Source: Gammaproteobacteria bacterium
GTDB taxonomy: Bacteria; Pseudomonadota; Gammaproteobacteria; SZUA-140
DNA length: 32,000 bases
Assembly: GCA_026981935.1 (NCBI GenBank)
Contig: JALSIC010000005.1
Coordinates: forward strand, 1-32,000
Direction of reading: 5' to 3'
A model generated the notes under the pieces. It was not told the origin of the DNA. It saw nothing but the letters and a program-made list of their open reading frames with translations, and did no database searches. Each line of letters opens with the position of its first letter. The stretch's first letter is position 1. The position numbers and the translations under genes are program-made. Below, in pieces: positions 16,860 through 24,213 of the stretch.

Positions 16860-18172
16860 ACATGGATCACAAGGGGTGGGCGATGCTGGTGCTGGTGGTC
16901 GGCGGCCTGGTGGTGGGCAGTTATATGCTCGGGGTCCGCCAGGCAGGCCAGGCACCGACGCCGCCTGCGGTGGTTTCGACCGCTGCTGCGCCGGCCGCGA
17001 GCGGAGGGGCGGGTGTCCTGCCGCCCGGTGCGCGGATGCCGGCCGATCACCCGCCTCTTGACCAGCCTTCTGTACAGCCGCGCTTGCCCGGTACTCGGCC
17101 CGCTTCGCCCCGGCAGGCAGGCCTGCAGGGGCACCCGGGAGGGGCGGTGCCCTTCACGCATTTCCGGGTCGGCAACCGCAACGTGAAAGGGATCATGCTG
17201 GATGGGGATTACACCTGGATCGCCACGTCCGGCGGCGTCATCCGCTATGACACACGCGAAGACACGCACAAGGTTTTCGACAACCGTCTCGACGGCATCC
17301 TCTCCAACGGCATTTTCCACATCAGCAAGCTGGGCGAGCGTGTCGTGGTGGGCACGTACGGCGGTGGCCTTTCGGTCTATGATCCGCGCAGCGACCAATG
17401 GCGCAATTACAACATCCCGGAAGGCCTTGCCGACCAGTTCGTCTACGATACGGCCATGACGCCCGAGGGCGATTTGTGGATCGCCACCTGGTCGGGCGTG
17501 AACCGCGTGCGGGGCGCGCAACTGGATGACCCCTCCCAGTGGGAGACCTTCACCATGGAGAGTACCGGCGGTGGTCTGCCCAATCCCTGGGTCTATGGCG
17601 TCGAAGTGGGCCGCGATGGGGAAATCTGGTTTGGGACAGAGGAAGGGCTGGCCAGGTACAAGGATGGCGAGTGGCGCAACTGGCAGCACAGCGACGGCCT
17701 GGGCGCCCCCTATGAACTGGTGAAGGATGCCCTGCAGGCCACCAACGATCCTGCCCGCGCCTCCCAGCATCATGCCCAGCAGAAAAGCGCCCAGGGCATG
17801 GAGGAGGTGGACGTGGCCTATAATCCCAATTACATCATCTCCCTGGCCGTGGACAGCCGGGGCGTCGTCTGGTGCGGCACCTGGGGTGCGGGCCTGGCGC
17901 GGTTCGACGGCAGGACGTGGCGCAACTTCACTACCGCTGACGGGCTGCCGTCCACGCACATCTTCATGCTCCACATCGATCGTGACGGGATTCTCTGGGC
18001 GGGCACCAGCAAGGGGCTGGTCAAGGTGCTGGACGATGGCCGGCGTTTCCAGGTGATGACCCGGGCCGACGGCCTGTTCGCCGACAACGTGTTTTCCATG
18101 GCCAAGGCGCCCGATGGCACCCTCTGGGTGGGCAGTTTCGGCGGTGTCGCGCGGCTTGCCGCGGGAGGGTGA
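16856..18172 (+). CDS. Second Reg_prop beta-propeller protein, membrane-anchored paralogue
   Basis: A 438-residue protein with an uncleaved-looking N-terminal membrane segment (about residues 8-26), a Pro/Ala-rich linker to about residue 97, then Reg_prop blades such as GDLWIATWSGVNRV, GEIWFGTEEGLARYKDG and GILWAGTSKGLVKV. It shares with its neighbour the DGLGAP motif, an inserted helical stretch (here about 45 residues, rich in Gln/His/Ala), and the following YNPNY blade, which marks a tandem duplication. It has a membrane anchor where its partner has a lipobox. No catalytic residues or transduction domain are visible. It overlaps the upstream gene by four bases and is followed after 96 bases by the GGDEF-EAL gene, a conceivable but unproven signalling partner. 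Confidence 0.84.
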   Translation: MNMDHKGWAMLVLVVGGLVVGSYMLGVRQAGQAPTPPAVVSTAAAPAASGGAGVLPPGARMPADHPPLDQPSVQPRLPGTRPASPRQAGLQGHPGGAVPFTHFRVGNRNVKGIMLDGDYTWIATSGGVIRYDTREDTHKVFDNRLDGILSNGIFHISKLGERVVVGTYGGGLSVYDPRSDQWRNYNIPEGLADQFVYDTAMTPEGDLWIATWSGVNRVRGAQLDDPSQWETFTMESTGGGLPNPWVYGVEVGRDGEIWFGTEEGLARYKDGEWRNWQHSDGLGAPYELVKDALQATNDPARASQHHAQQKSAQGMEEVDVAYNPNYIISLAVDSRGVVWCGTWGAGLARFDGRTWRNFTTADGLPSTHIFMLHIDRDGILWAGTSKGLVKVLDDGRRFQVMTRADGLFADNVFSMAKAPDGTLWVGSFGGVARLAAGG

Positions 18173-18247
18173 AACCGGGCCGGGCCTGTAATCAGCCCGT
18201 CAGCGTCAGACCAAGACGAATAACAAAAATACGATAAAAGAGGAATC

Positions 18248-18265
18248 AGCCCCCGGCGGGGCGCT
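18248..18265 (+). promoter_or_regulatory. Hairpin over the ribosome-binding site of the GGDEF-EAL gene
   Basis: AGC-CCCC (18248-18254) can pair with GGGG-c-GCT (18258-18265) around a GGC loop, with one bulged base. The GGGG at 18258-18261 lies seven bases before the ATG and is the only plausible Shine-Dalgarno. Translation may therefore be low or regulated. The stem is short. Confidence 0.35.
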
Positions 18266-18268
18266 GTC

Positions 18269-20788
18269 ATGCAAAGTCTGGGTACGCGCATCGCGTTCGT
18301 GATATCCGCCGTCCTGTTCGGGATGATGCTGGTGGCGGGTCTTCTCATCGATCGCCAGCTCACCCGCTCTTTCCACGAAGAAAATATCAGTCACGCCGAG
18401 GTCCATGCCCGCTCGCTCCTTGCCAGCCTCAGGACCCTGATGCTCAACGGCCAGGGTACCCTGGCGCGGGAGTGGCTGGACAGCATGCGCCGGGGAGAGG
18501 GCGTGATCGACATCGCCGTGCTGCGCCGCGATGGCACCGAGGCCTTCAGGGACGGGGAGACCATCGATGCCGTCAATGCCTACCTGAGCCGGTCTCCTCT
18601 GCCGGGCCTGCGGCCGCAGCGCCGCGAGGGAGAGACCGAGATCTTCTTCTTTCGGGAGGAAATTACCCCGCCGCGGCGCGAGCCGGCCAATCCCGCCTGG
18701 CAACGCGCCCTGCGTGGCAAGACCAGTTTCCAGCAGGATGCGACGGTCCTGACGGTATACCTCCCCATAGAAACCGGCGAGCCCTGCCTGGCCTGTCATG
18801 GTTATGACCCGGCGCCCTTGCGGGGGATCCTGAAATTGAGCCTGTCCACCGCCGATGTCGATGTCCAGCTCGGCATGATGCGCCGCAACCTGTGGACAGC
18901 CGCTGCGGCCCTGGTCCTGCTGCTGGGTGTCGTATTGTGGGCGGCGCTGCGCTACAGTGTGGTGCTTCCTGTCTGGCGCCTGCGCGATGCCATCACCCGC
19001 ATGGGGCAGGCCGGGCGGGACGTGGCCCTGCCGGTCGATCGCAACGATGAACTGGGCCAGGTAAGCCGGGTCTTCGTGGACATGGAACATCGCCTGTTCC
19101 GCAGTGAGAGTCATATCCGCGCGGTGATGGACAACGTGCTGGATGCCATTGTCACCATCGATGAGCGGGGCATCATCGAATCGGTCAATCCTGCCGTCGG
19201 CCGCCTGTTCGGCTATGGCGAAGAGGAACTGGTGGGCAGCAACGTCAGCATGCTCATGCCGGAGCCCTACCGCAGCGAGCATGACGAATACATCCGGCGC
19301 TACCTGGAAACGGGGGAATCCCGTATTCTGGGCACGGGGCGCGAAGCGGAGGGACGGCGCAAGGATGGCTCTGTGTTTCCCATCGACCTGGCCGTCAGCG
19401 AGATGAAGATCGGCCAGAGCCGTTATTTCATCGGCATCATCCGCGACATCACCGAGCGCAAGGAACAGATCAAGGCGCTGGAGTACCAGGCCCTGCACGA
19501 TGCTCTCACCGGTCTGCCCAATCGCGCCCTGCTGGCCGACCGGCTCCAGCACGCCATTCTCTCGGCGCAGCGCAACCAGACCTCCCTGGCACTGTTGCTG
19601 ACCGACCTGGATCACTTCAAGGAGATCAATGATACGCTGGGTCATCACCATGGCGATCTCATACTCAAGCAGGTGGCACGGCGCATGCGCGACCTGGTCC
19701 GCAGTTCCGATACCGTGGCACGCCTCGGGGGGGATGAGTTCGCCATTCTGCTGCCCACCGCCGACCAGAATCATGCCCGGCAGGTGGCGGAGAAGATCAT
19801 CCAGGCAGTGGAACAGCCCTTTGAACTGGAAGGACAGAACTTTGTCCTCGGTGCGAGCATCGGCATCGCACTCTTTCCCGATCACGGCGACGACGGCCAC
19901 ACCCTGCTGCGCTGTGCCGACGTGGCCATGTACAGCGCCAAGCGCAAGCGGCGGGGTTATGCCATCTACCAGTCGGAACAGGATCGCCACAGCGTGGAAC
20001 AACTGGCATTGAAGCGGGAACTCCATGACGCCATTACCCAGGAACAGCTCATGCTCTATTATCAGCCGGTGGTGGATCTCCAGGCGGGACGCGTGGCCGG
20101 GGTGGAGGCCCTCGCCCGCTGGTATCATCCCCAGCGTGGCATTCTCTATCCCGATGATTTCATACCCCTTGCGGAGGAGACGGGCCTGATACGCACCCTG
20201 ACCATCTGGGTGCTGGAGGAGGCCGCCCGGCAGAGCCAGGAGTGGTCGAGGCTGGGCCTGGAGTTGCGCATCGCCGTGAATCTCTCCGTGCACAACCTGC
20301 ACGACGCCCGTTTTCCCGACCGCATCGCCCGGATCCTCGACGTCGTAGAAGCCCATCCTACGCAATTACGGCTGGAAATCACGGAAACGGCCATCATGTC
20401 CGGTTCCAGCGAGGCCCTGGACATTCTCAACCGTCTCAGCGCGCAAGGGGTGCGCATTTCCATCGATGACTTCGGTACCGGCTATTCTTCCCTGTCCTAT
20501 CTCAAGCAGCTCCCCGTGGACGAGATCAAGATCGACAAGTCCTTCGTCATCGGCATGGCCGTGGACAACAACGATGCCGTGATCGTGCGCTCGACCATCG
20601 ATCTGGCACACAATATCGGTCTCAAGGTCGTTGCCGAGGGGGTGGAGGACGAAAACACCTACCGCCTCCTGGCCGGCCTGCATTGCGATGCCGCCCAGGG
20701 TTATTACATGAGCGAGCCCCTGCCGGTGCAGGAGCTGACGCGCTGGTTGCGGGAATCCCGCTGGGGCATCCGCCGGGAGGTGCATTGA
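18269..20788 (+). CDS. Heme-binding PAS/GGDEF/EAL c-di-GMP protein with periplasmic c-heme site
   Basis: An 839-residue inner-membrane protein. A membrane helix (about residues 8-27) and a second (207-229) enclose a periplasmic sensor domain carrying a c-type heme motif, CLACH (C173, C176, H177), of the DUF3365/heme-c sensor type. HAMP-like residues follow (230-285). A PAS domain (about 283-398) resembles FixL: MPEPYRSEHDEYI places H338 at the proximal heme position and GTGREAEG places R358 twenty residues on, the same spacing as His200 and Arg220 in Bradyrhizobium FixL. The GGDEF domain has an intact LGGDEF (487-491) and an RSSD inhibitory site (478-481). The EAL domain has EALARW (613-618), NLS, ITETA, DDFGTGYS (733-740), KIDKSF, AEGVE (789-793) and QGYYMSEP, so both synthesis and hydrolysis of c-di-GMP look possible. 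The gene ends the long ccm-direction string. Confidence 0.92.
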   Translation: MQSLGTRIAFVISAVLFGMMLVAGLLIDRQLTRSFHEENISHAEVHARSLLASLRTLMLNGQGTLAREWLDSMRRGEGVIDIAVLRRDGTEAFRDGETIDAVNAYLSRSPLPGLRPQRREGETEIFFFREEITPPRREPANPAWQRALRGKTSFQQDATVLTVYLPIETGEPCLACHGYDPAPLRGILKLSLSTADVDVQLGMMRRNLWTAAAALVLLLGVVLWAALRYSVVLPVWRLRDAITRMGQAGRDVALPVDRNDELGQVSRVFVDMEHRLFRSESHIRAVMDNVLDAIVTIDERGIIESVNPAVGRLFGYGEEELVGSNVSMLMPEPYRSEHDEYIRRYLETGESRILGTGREAEGRRKDGSVFPIDLAVSEMKIGQSRYFIGIIRDITERKEQIKALEYQALHDALTGLPNRALLADRLQHAILSAQRNQTSLALLLTDLDHFKEINDTLGHHHGDLILKQVARRMRDLVRSSDTVARLGGDEFAILLPTADQNHARQVAEKIIQAVEQPFELEGQNFVLGASIGIALFPDHGDDGHTLLRCADVAMYSAKRKRRGYAIYQSEQDRHSVEQLALKRELHDAITQEQLMLYYQPVVDLQAGRVAGVEALARWYHPQRGILYPDDFIPLAEETGLIRTLTIWVLEEAARQSQEWSRLGLELRIAVNLSVHNLHDARFPDRIARILDVVEAHPTQLRLEITETAIMSGSSEALDILNRLSAQGVRISIDDFGTGYSSLSYLKQLPVDEIKIDKSFVIGMAVDNNDAVIVRSTIDLAHNIGLKVVAEGVEDENTYRLLAGLHCDAAQGYYMSEPLPVQELTRWLRESRWGIRREVH

Positions 20789-20821
20789 GCCGGCACCAGC
20801 AGGATACGGGCTGGATGGGTG

Positions 20822-20857
20822 CCGCGCGACCCTCAGCGGGAATTTACCGTCGCGTGG
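20822..20857 (+). terminator. Possible terminator between convergent genes
   Basis: CCGCGCGAC (20822-20830) pairs with GTCGCGTGG (20849-20857), nine pairs with one wobble, separated by an 18-base loop and followed by CGGGCTTTATT. The loop is long and the T-run weak, so this is only a candidate. Its position between two converging genes fits. Confidence 0.3.
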
Positions 20858-20863
20858 CGGGCT

Positions 20864-21955
20864 TTATTCCAGGGGAATGTAGGCGGCATGGCCTTCGTCC
20901 GCGGCGAGACCGATGGGACGAAAGACGTCCACCTTCCGGAAGAACTGGTCCACCACGTAGATGCGGCCGTCCTCGTCCACGTCGATGCCGGCCGGCAGCA
21001 TGTACTTGCCCGGCAGGCCGGACTGCCCCCGCTCGCCGATGAACAGCAGCAGACGCCCCTCGGGGTCGAAAATCTGGAAATTGCCAAAGGCCGTATCCAC
21101 TACATAGAGCCGTCCGTCGGGGTCGGCGGCAATGCCCTTGGGACGGGCGAACTGTCCCGGCATGCGGCCGACGGAGCCGAAGCTGAAACGGTAGTCACCC
21201 CCGGGACCGAAGACCTGCACGCGGAAATTTCCGCCATCGACCACGTACAGCATGTCGTCCCGCCCGATGGTCAACTGGACGGGCAGGTTGAATTCGCCCG
21301 GCTGACTGCCCCGGCGGCCGATGGTATCCAGGAGTTCGCCACTGGCCGTGTCGTAGACGAGGACGTGGTGTTCCTGGGAATCCACGCCCCCCGTGTCGAC
21401 GACGTACAGACGGCTGCCGTCCCGGTTCAGGGCAACATCCGAAGGGCGGCGCAGTTGTTCCTTGGAGCCGATGGCGCGCAGAAAACGACCGTTGGCATCA
21501 TAGACCATGATACGCCGCGCCGTGATGTCACTGACGTAGAGATCACCGTTGGGCGCCGTGTCCAGGCCCAGTGGCTTGACGAGCAACCCCGGTTTCTCGG
21601 TGCCGATCTCGACAAAGCGCCGTCCCGGAATGTCGAAGAGAAAGACCGTGCGCTGCACCGAGTCGCTCACATAGACCCGCCCCTTGCGGACCGCGACGTC
21701 GAAAGGTTTGACCAGGCCCTTGAGCTTGCGCGAGGCCCCCAGGGCGTATTGCTTGAAGCGCATGGCGCGGGTGAATTCCTCGACATCGTCGTTGTAGATC
21801 AGCGTGCGTTCATAGATGAAACGGGGCTCCGCGGGGGGGGGCGGATAGACGGGGGGCTTGAAGGCGGGCTGCGGAGGGGCGCTTGCGCAGCCCGCGGCCA
21901 AGGCCAGCGTGAGCCACAGGAGCAACCCGCATCCTCGCCTCGTGCCCGGGATCAT
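20864..21955 (-). CDS. NHL-repeat beta-propeller lipoprotein
   Basis: A lipoprotein of about 363 residues with signal MIPGTRRGCGLLLWLTLALA ending in the lipobox LAAGC. A short Pro-rich stretch (PPQPAFKPPVYPPPPAEP) leads into about six NHL repeats of the form P-x-G-I/L-D/A-x-D-x-x-G-x-x-Y-V-x-D (for example PLGLDTAPNGDLYVSD and PKGIAADPDGRLYVVD). These build a six-bladed propeller. I chose the start at 21955 because GGGGGA lies six bases upstream and it gives a compact lipoprotein signal; an ATG at 21985 is possible but has no Shine-Dalgarno. It lies 51 bases after the pentaheme cytochrome gene on the same strand, so the two are probably co-transcribed. Likely a binding scaffold at the outer membrane or periplasm; no catalytic site is visible. 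Confidence 0.88.
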   Translation of the reverse strand: MIPGTRRGCGLLLWLTLALAAGCASAPPQPAFKPPVYPPPPAEPRFIYERTLIYNDDVEEFTRAMRFKQYALGASRKLKGLVKPFDVAVRKGRVYVSDSVQRTVFLFDIPGRRFVEIGTEKPGLLVKPLGLDTAPNGDLYVSDITARRIMVYDANGRFLRAIGSKEQLRRPSDVALNRDGSRLYVVDTGGVDSQEHHVLVYDTASGELLDTIGRRGSQPGEFNLPVQLTIGRDDMLYVVDGGNFRVQVFGPGGDYRFSFGSVGRMPGQFARPKGIAADPDGRLYVVDTAFGNFQIFDPEGRLLLFIGERGQSGLPGKYMLPAGIDVDEDGRIYVVDQFFRKVDVFRPIGLAADEGHAAYIPLE

Positions 21956-22006
21956 CTTCTTCCCCCACAGTCCCAGTGGCTTCATATACGGCGGATTGAG
22001 AAAGGC

Positions 22007-22744
22007 CTACTTGATGTGACAGGTTTCACACAGTCGGGCTGCTGGCGCGCGCAGCAGGAGTGTGATGTCCGGGTTGTGGACATTGTGGCAGGTGGCGCAT
22101 TCCACCTTGTTGTCGTAGAGCTTGACGCCGTTGTCGAAACCGTAGGGTCCATCGGGCGCGCGGAAATCGGGATCCCCATGTGTCAGTCCCGCGTATGTCA
22201 TAGAGATGGGATGATCGTTGGTGAGATCTGTGTCTAGATGCTTGATGGCGATATTATGAGCGACCCGTCCGTTGTGGCACTTGGCGCAGTTCATCATGTC
22301 ATCTTCGCCGTGAATGCGCAGATGCATGGCAGCATCCTCGCTGCTGCGCCAGCCATTGGGCTTGAAGACCGTCATGTCCACGGCCATGGTGCCGTCATGG
22401 CAGGAGAGGCACAGGAGGCTGATGGGGCTCGGTGTTTTTACTTTATTGTCCAGGGTATTGCTGTCGTAGAGATTGTAGGCACCGGTGGCCGGCAGAAAAC
22501 GGTTCCAGCCCGGATTGCCGCCCAGCTCGCTGGAATCCACGTTCCCCTTCTCCGGTGGGATGTGGCAGTAGACGCAGGACGAACCCAGGTCGGAGAATGC
22601 GACGCCGGACATGGCTGTTACACCAGCCCTCTGGTTGAGGCCGGTGAAGTCGTGCTTCGTGCCCAGGATGGTGCCGGCGCCCTGGGCCGCGCACGCCCAG
22701 GCCAGTACTGCCCCGGCGGCAAGCCACAGGAAATGGTTTTTCAT
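22007..22744 (-). CDS. Periplasmic pentaheme cytochrome c
   Basis: A 245-residue secreted protein with signal peptide MKNHFLWLAAGAVLAWACAA and five heme motifs: CVYCH (57-61), CLSCH (112-116), CAKCH (153-157), CATCH (216-220) and CETCH (239-243). The closely spaced last two pairs and free histidines (such as H31, H141, H145, H178) fit a bis-His multiheme cytochrome of the 'doubled CXXCH' type. The start at 22744 has AGG shortly upstream; another ATG at 22753 would add three residues. A TATAAT lies about 90 bases upstream on the same strand. It heads the cytochrome/NHL-lipoprotein pair and faces away from the hexaheme cytochrome gene. Physiological partner unknown; periplasmic electron transfer is inference. 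Confidence 0.93.
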   Translation of the reverse strand: MKNHFLWLAAGAVLAWACAAQGAGTILGTKHDFTGLNQRAGVTAMSGVAFSDLGSSCVYCHIPPEKGNVDSSELGGNPGWNRFLPATGAYNLYDSNTLDNKVKTPSPISLLCLSCHDGTMAVDMTVFKPNGWRSSEDAAMHLRIHGEDDMMNCAKCHNGRVAHNIAIKHLDTDLTNDHPISMTYAGLTHGDPDFRAPDGPYGFDNGVKLYDNKVECATCHNVHNPDITLLLRAPAARLCETCHIK

Positions 22745-22836
22745 GCGCCTCATGACGTGGTGATCTTCAGCGGAGCCTCCGAGACGGCCGCATGCAGGGT
22801 GATGCCTGCGGCCCCGATCTTCCCCCTCATGCCTCA

Positions 22837-22842
22837 ATTATA
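22837..22842 (-). promoter_or_regulatory. Candidate -10 box for the pentaheme cytochrome operon
   Basis: The minus strand carries a perfect TATAAT here, some 90 bases before the cytochrome start. The best -35-like sequence (TTGTCC) is only 13 bases upstream, too close, so another sigma factor or an activator may be needed. The -10 stands out in otherwise GC-rich DNA. Confidence 0.35.
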
Positions 22843-22968
22843 GCCGGGAAGCCGGGGACAATACATAGCGGTGGATTCATCCAGCCGCCTTTCCTTTTCG
22901 ATGGCCTGTTGAGCCGGCGCAGGATCACCCGGTGGCGCGGCCCCCGCTTTTGCGCCAGAATAACCGCC

Positions 22969-24213
22969 ATGCAGGATGTCTTTCAGAGCGGGGATAGAGG
23001 GCTGCGGACGCGGCTCGCCCGGGCTTGCGCCCTTGGCCTGGTGCTGGGCCTGCTCGTCTCCATACCGCCAGGGGTCCGGGCGGCGGAGCCCGTTGCGGCC
23101 TCCGGCGATGCCGCGGCGCTTTATCAACGCCACTGCGCAGTCTGTCACGGCGAGCGGGGCGATGGCAGGAGCCGGGCCCAGTTCGGACTCAATCCCCCGC
23201 CGCGCGATTTCACCACCGCCGAATCCTGGTATGAACTGAGCCGCGAGCGCATGATCACCTCGGTCAAGTACGGTCGCCCCGGTACCGCCATGGTGGGCTG
23301 GGGCAAGCGCCTCAGCGATGCCGAGATCGCGGGGGTGGTCGACTATATCCGCAGCCATTTCATGCGTGAACCCGAGGACAAGGCCGTCACCCTGGGCAAG
23401 CGGATCTACAAGCGCCATTGCAGCGCCTGTCATGCCGATCGCGGCGATGGTTCCAGCTGGGCCAGAAACAGTCTCAATCCGCCCCCCCGGGATTTTACTT
23501 CCCCGGATTCGCGGGAGATGCTGTCCCGCGAGCGCATGATCGTCTCCGTCAGCCATGGACGGCCGGGCACGGCCATGATGCCCTTCGCCTCCCGTCTCAC
23601 GGCGGAGGAGATCGAGGCCGTGGTGGATTACATCCGCAGCGAGTTCATGGGCCTGAGCAGCGGTTCTGACCAGGCCGCGGCAGCCGCGGCCAAGGCGCCG
23701 GCGCCGGCCGTGCCGTCCTTGTTGGAGGCGCCGGTCCGTCGCTTCGTGCCGGCGCAGGCGGATATGGCGGCCGCTTTTCCCCATGGCCTCACGGGCGATG
23801 CCGAACGGGGCCGGCGTTTCTATCAGGAGAACTGTTTCACCTGCCACGGGCGGCGCGGGGACGGAAAGGGCCCCCGCGCGGACTTCATCAGGCCGCCTCC
23901 TCGCAACTTTCTCGGTGCCGAGGCGCGGCGCTATCTCAACCGGCCGGCCCTGTTTCAGGCCATCGCCCGGGGCAAGCCGGGGACGGTGATGCCCGCCTGG
24001 CGCACGGTGCTGGACGATCAGCAGATCGCCGATGTGGCGGAATACGTCTTCACCGCGTTTATCCAGCCTGGGCAGGCCAGGCAGAATCCCAGACTGGATC
24101 CCGGACAGGATCCCGGACAGGCGGATGGCGGGGAGAAAGACGCTGAGGCCGTGACGGAGAAAAAAAAAGACCCGGGAAAAGCCTTGAGACCGCCGGAGAA
24201 GACGAATGGCTGA
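22969..24213 (+). CDS. Multiheme cytochrome c, N-terminal three domains (frame ends just after an A9 run)
   Basis: 414 residues from the ATG at 22969: an Arg-rich signal peptide cleaved near VRA-AEP (residue 38), then three class I cytochrome c domains with CAVCH (56-60), CSACH (151-155) and CFTCH (289-293). Each domain repeats the pattern CHxxRGDG, PPPR-D/N-F, RxPGT-A/V-M and a final VxDYIRS/VAEYVF helix, indicating internal duplication. After domain 3 comes a Gln/Gly/Lys linker with two DPGQ repeats, then three lysines encoded by nine A's (24160-24168), then a short unrelated tail and a stop at 24211. Three further domains of the same kind continue immediately in the -1 frame, so this is probably the first half of one hexaheme protein of about 714 residues. 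See the following entry. Divergent from the pentaheme gene. Confidence 0.9.
   Translation: MQDVFQSGDRGLRTRLARACALGLVLGLLVSIPPGVRAAEPVAASGDAAALYQRHCAVCHGERGDGRSRAQFGLNPPPRDFTTAESWYELSRERMITSVKYGRPGTAMVGWGKRLSDAEIAGVVDYIRSHFMREPEDKAVTLGKRIYKRHCSACHADRGDGSSWARNSLNPPPRDFTSPDSREMLSRERMIVSVSHGRPGTAMMPFASRLTAEEIEAVVDYIRSEFMGLSSGSDQAAAAAAKAPAPAVPSLLEAPVRRFVPAQADMAAAFPHGLTGDAERGRRFYQENCFTCHGRRGDGKGPRADFIRPPPRNFLGAEARRYLNRPALFQAIARGKPGTVMPAWRTVLDDQQIADVAEYVFTAFIQPGQARQNPRLDPGQDPGQADGGEKDAEAVTEKKKDPGKALRPPEKTNG
24096..24119 (+). repeat. 12-bp tandem repeat in the cytochrome linker
   Basis: GGATCCCGGACA occurs twice in direct succession (24096-24107, 24108-24119) and encodes the DPGQ-DPGQ linker. It lies about 40 bases before the A9 run. 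Confidence 0.85.
24160..24168 (+). other. A9 homopolymer, candidate frameshift/slippage site
   Basis: Nine consecutive A's follow GGAG. In the incoming frame the codons are AAA AAA AAA GAC. Shifting back by one base (A-AAA-AAA) gives the frame that runs open to 25112. The incoming frame is open to 24213 and the outgoing frame is open only after a TGA at 24144-24146, so the switch must happen between about 24147 and 24213. The A9 run is the only homopolymer of this length in that interval. Confidence 0.8.

Noticed and set aside
18206-20365. 719-codon minus-strand open frame
   Set aside because: Antisense to the GGDEF-EAL gene, whose catalytic motifs are all intact; no domain is recognisable in the reverse reading.
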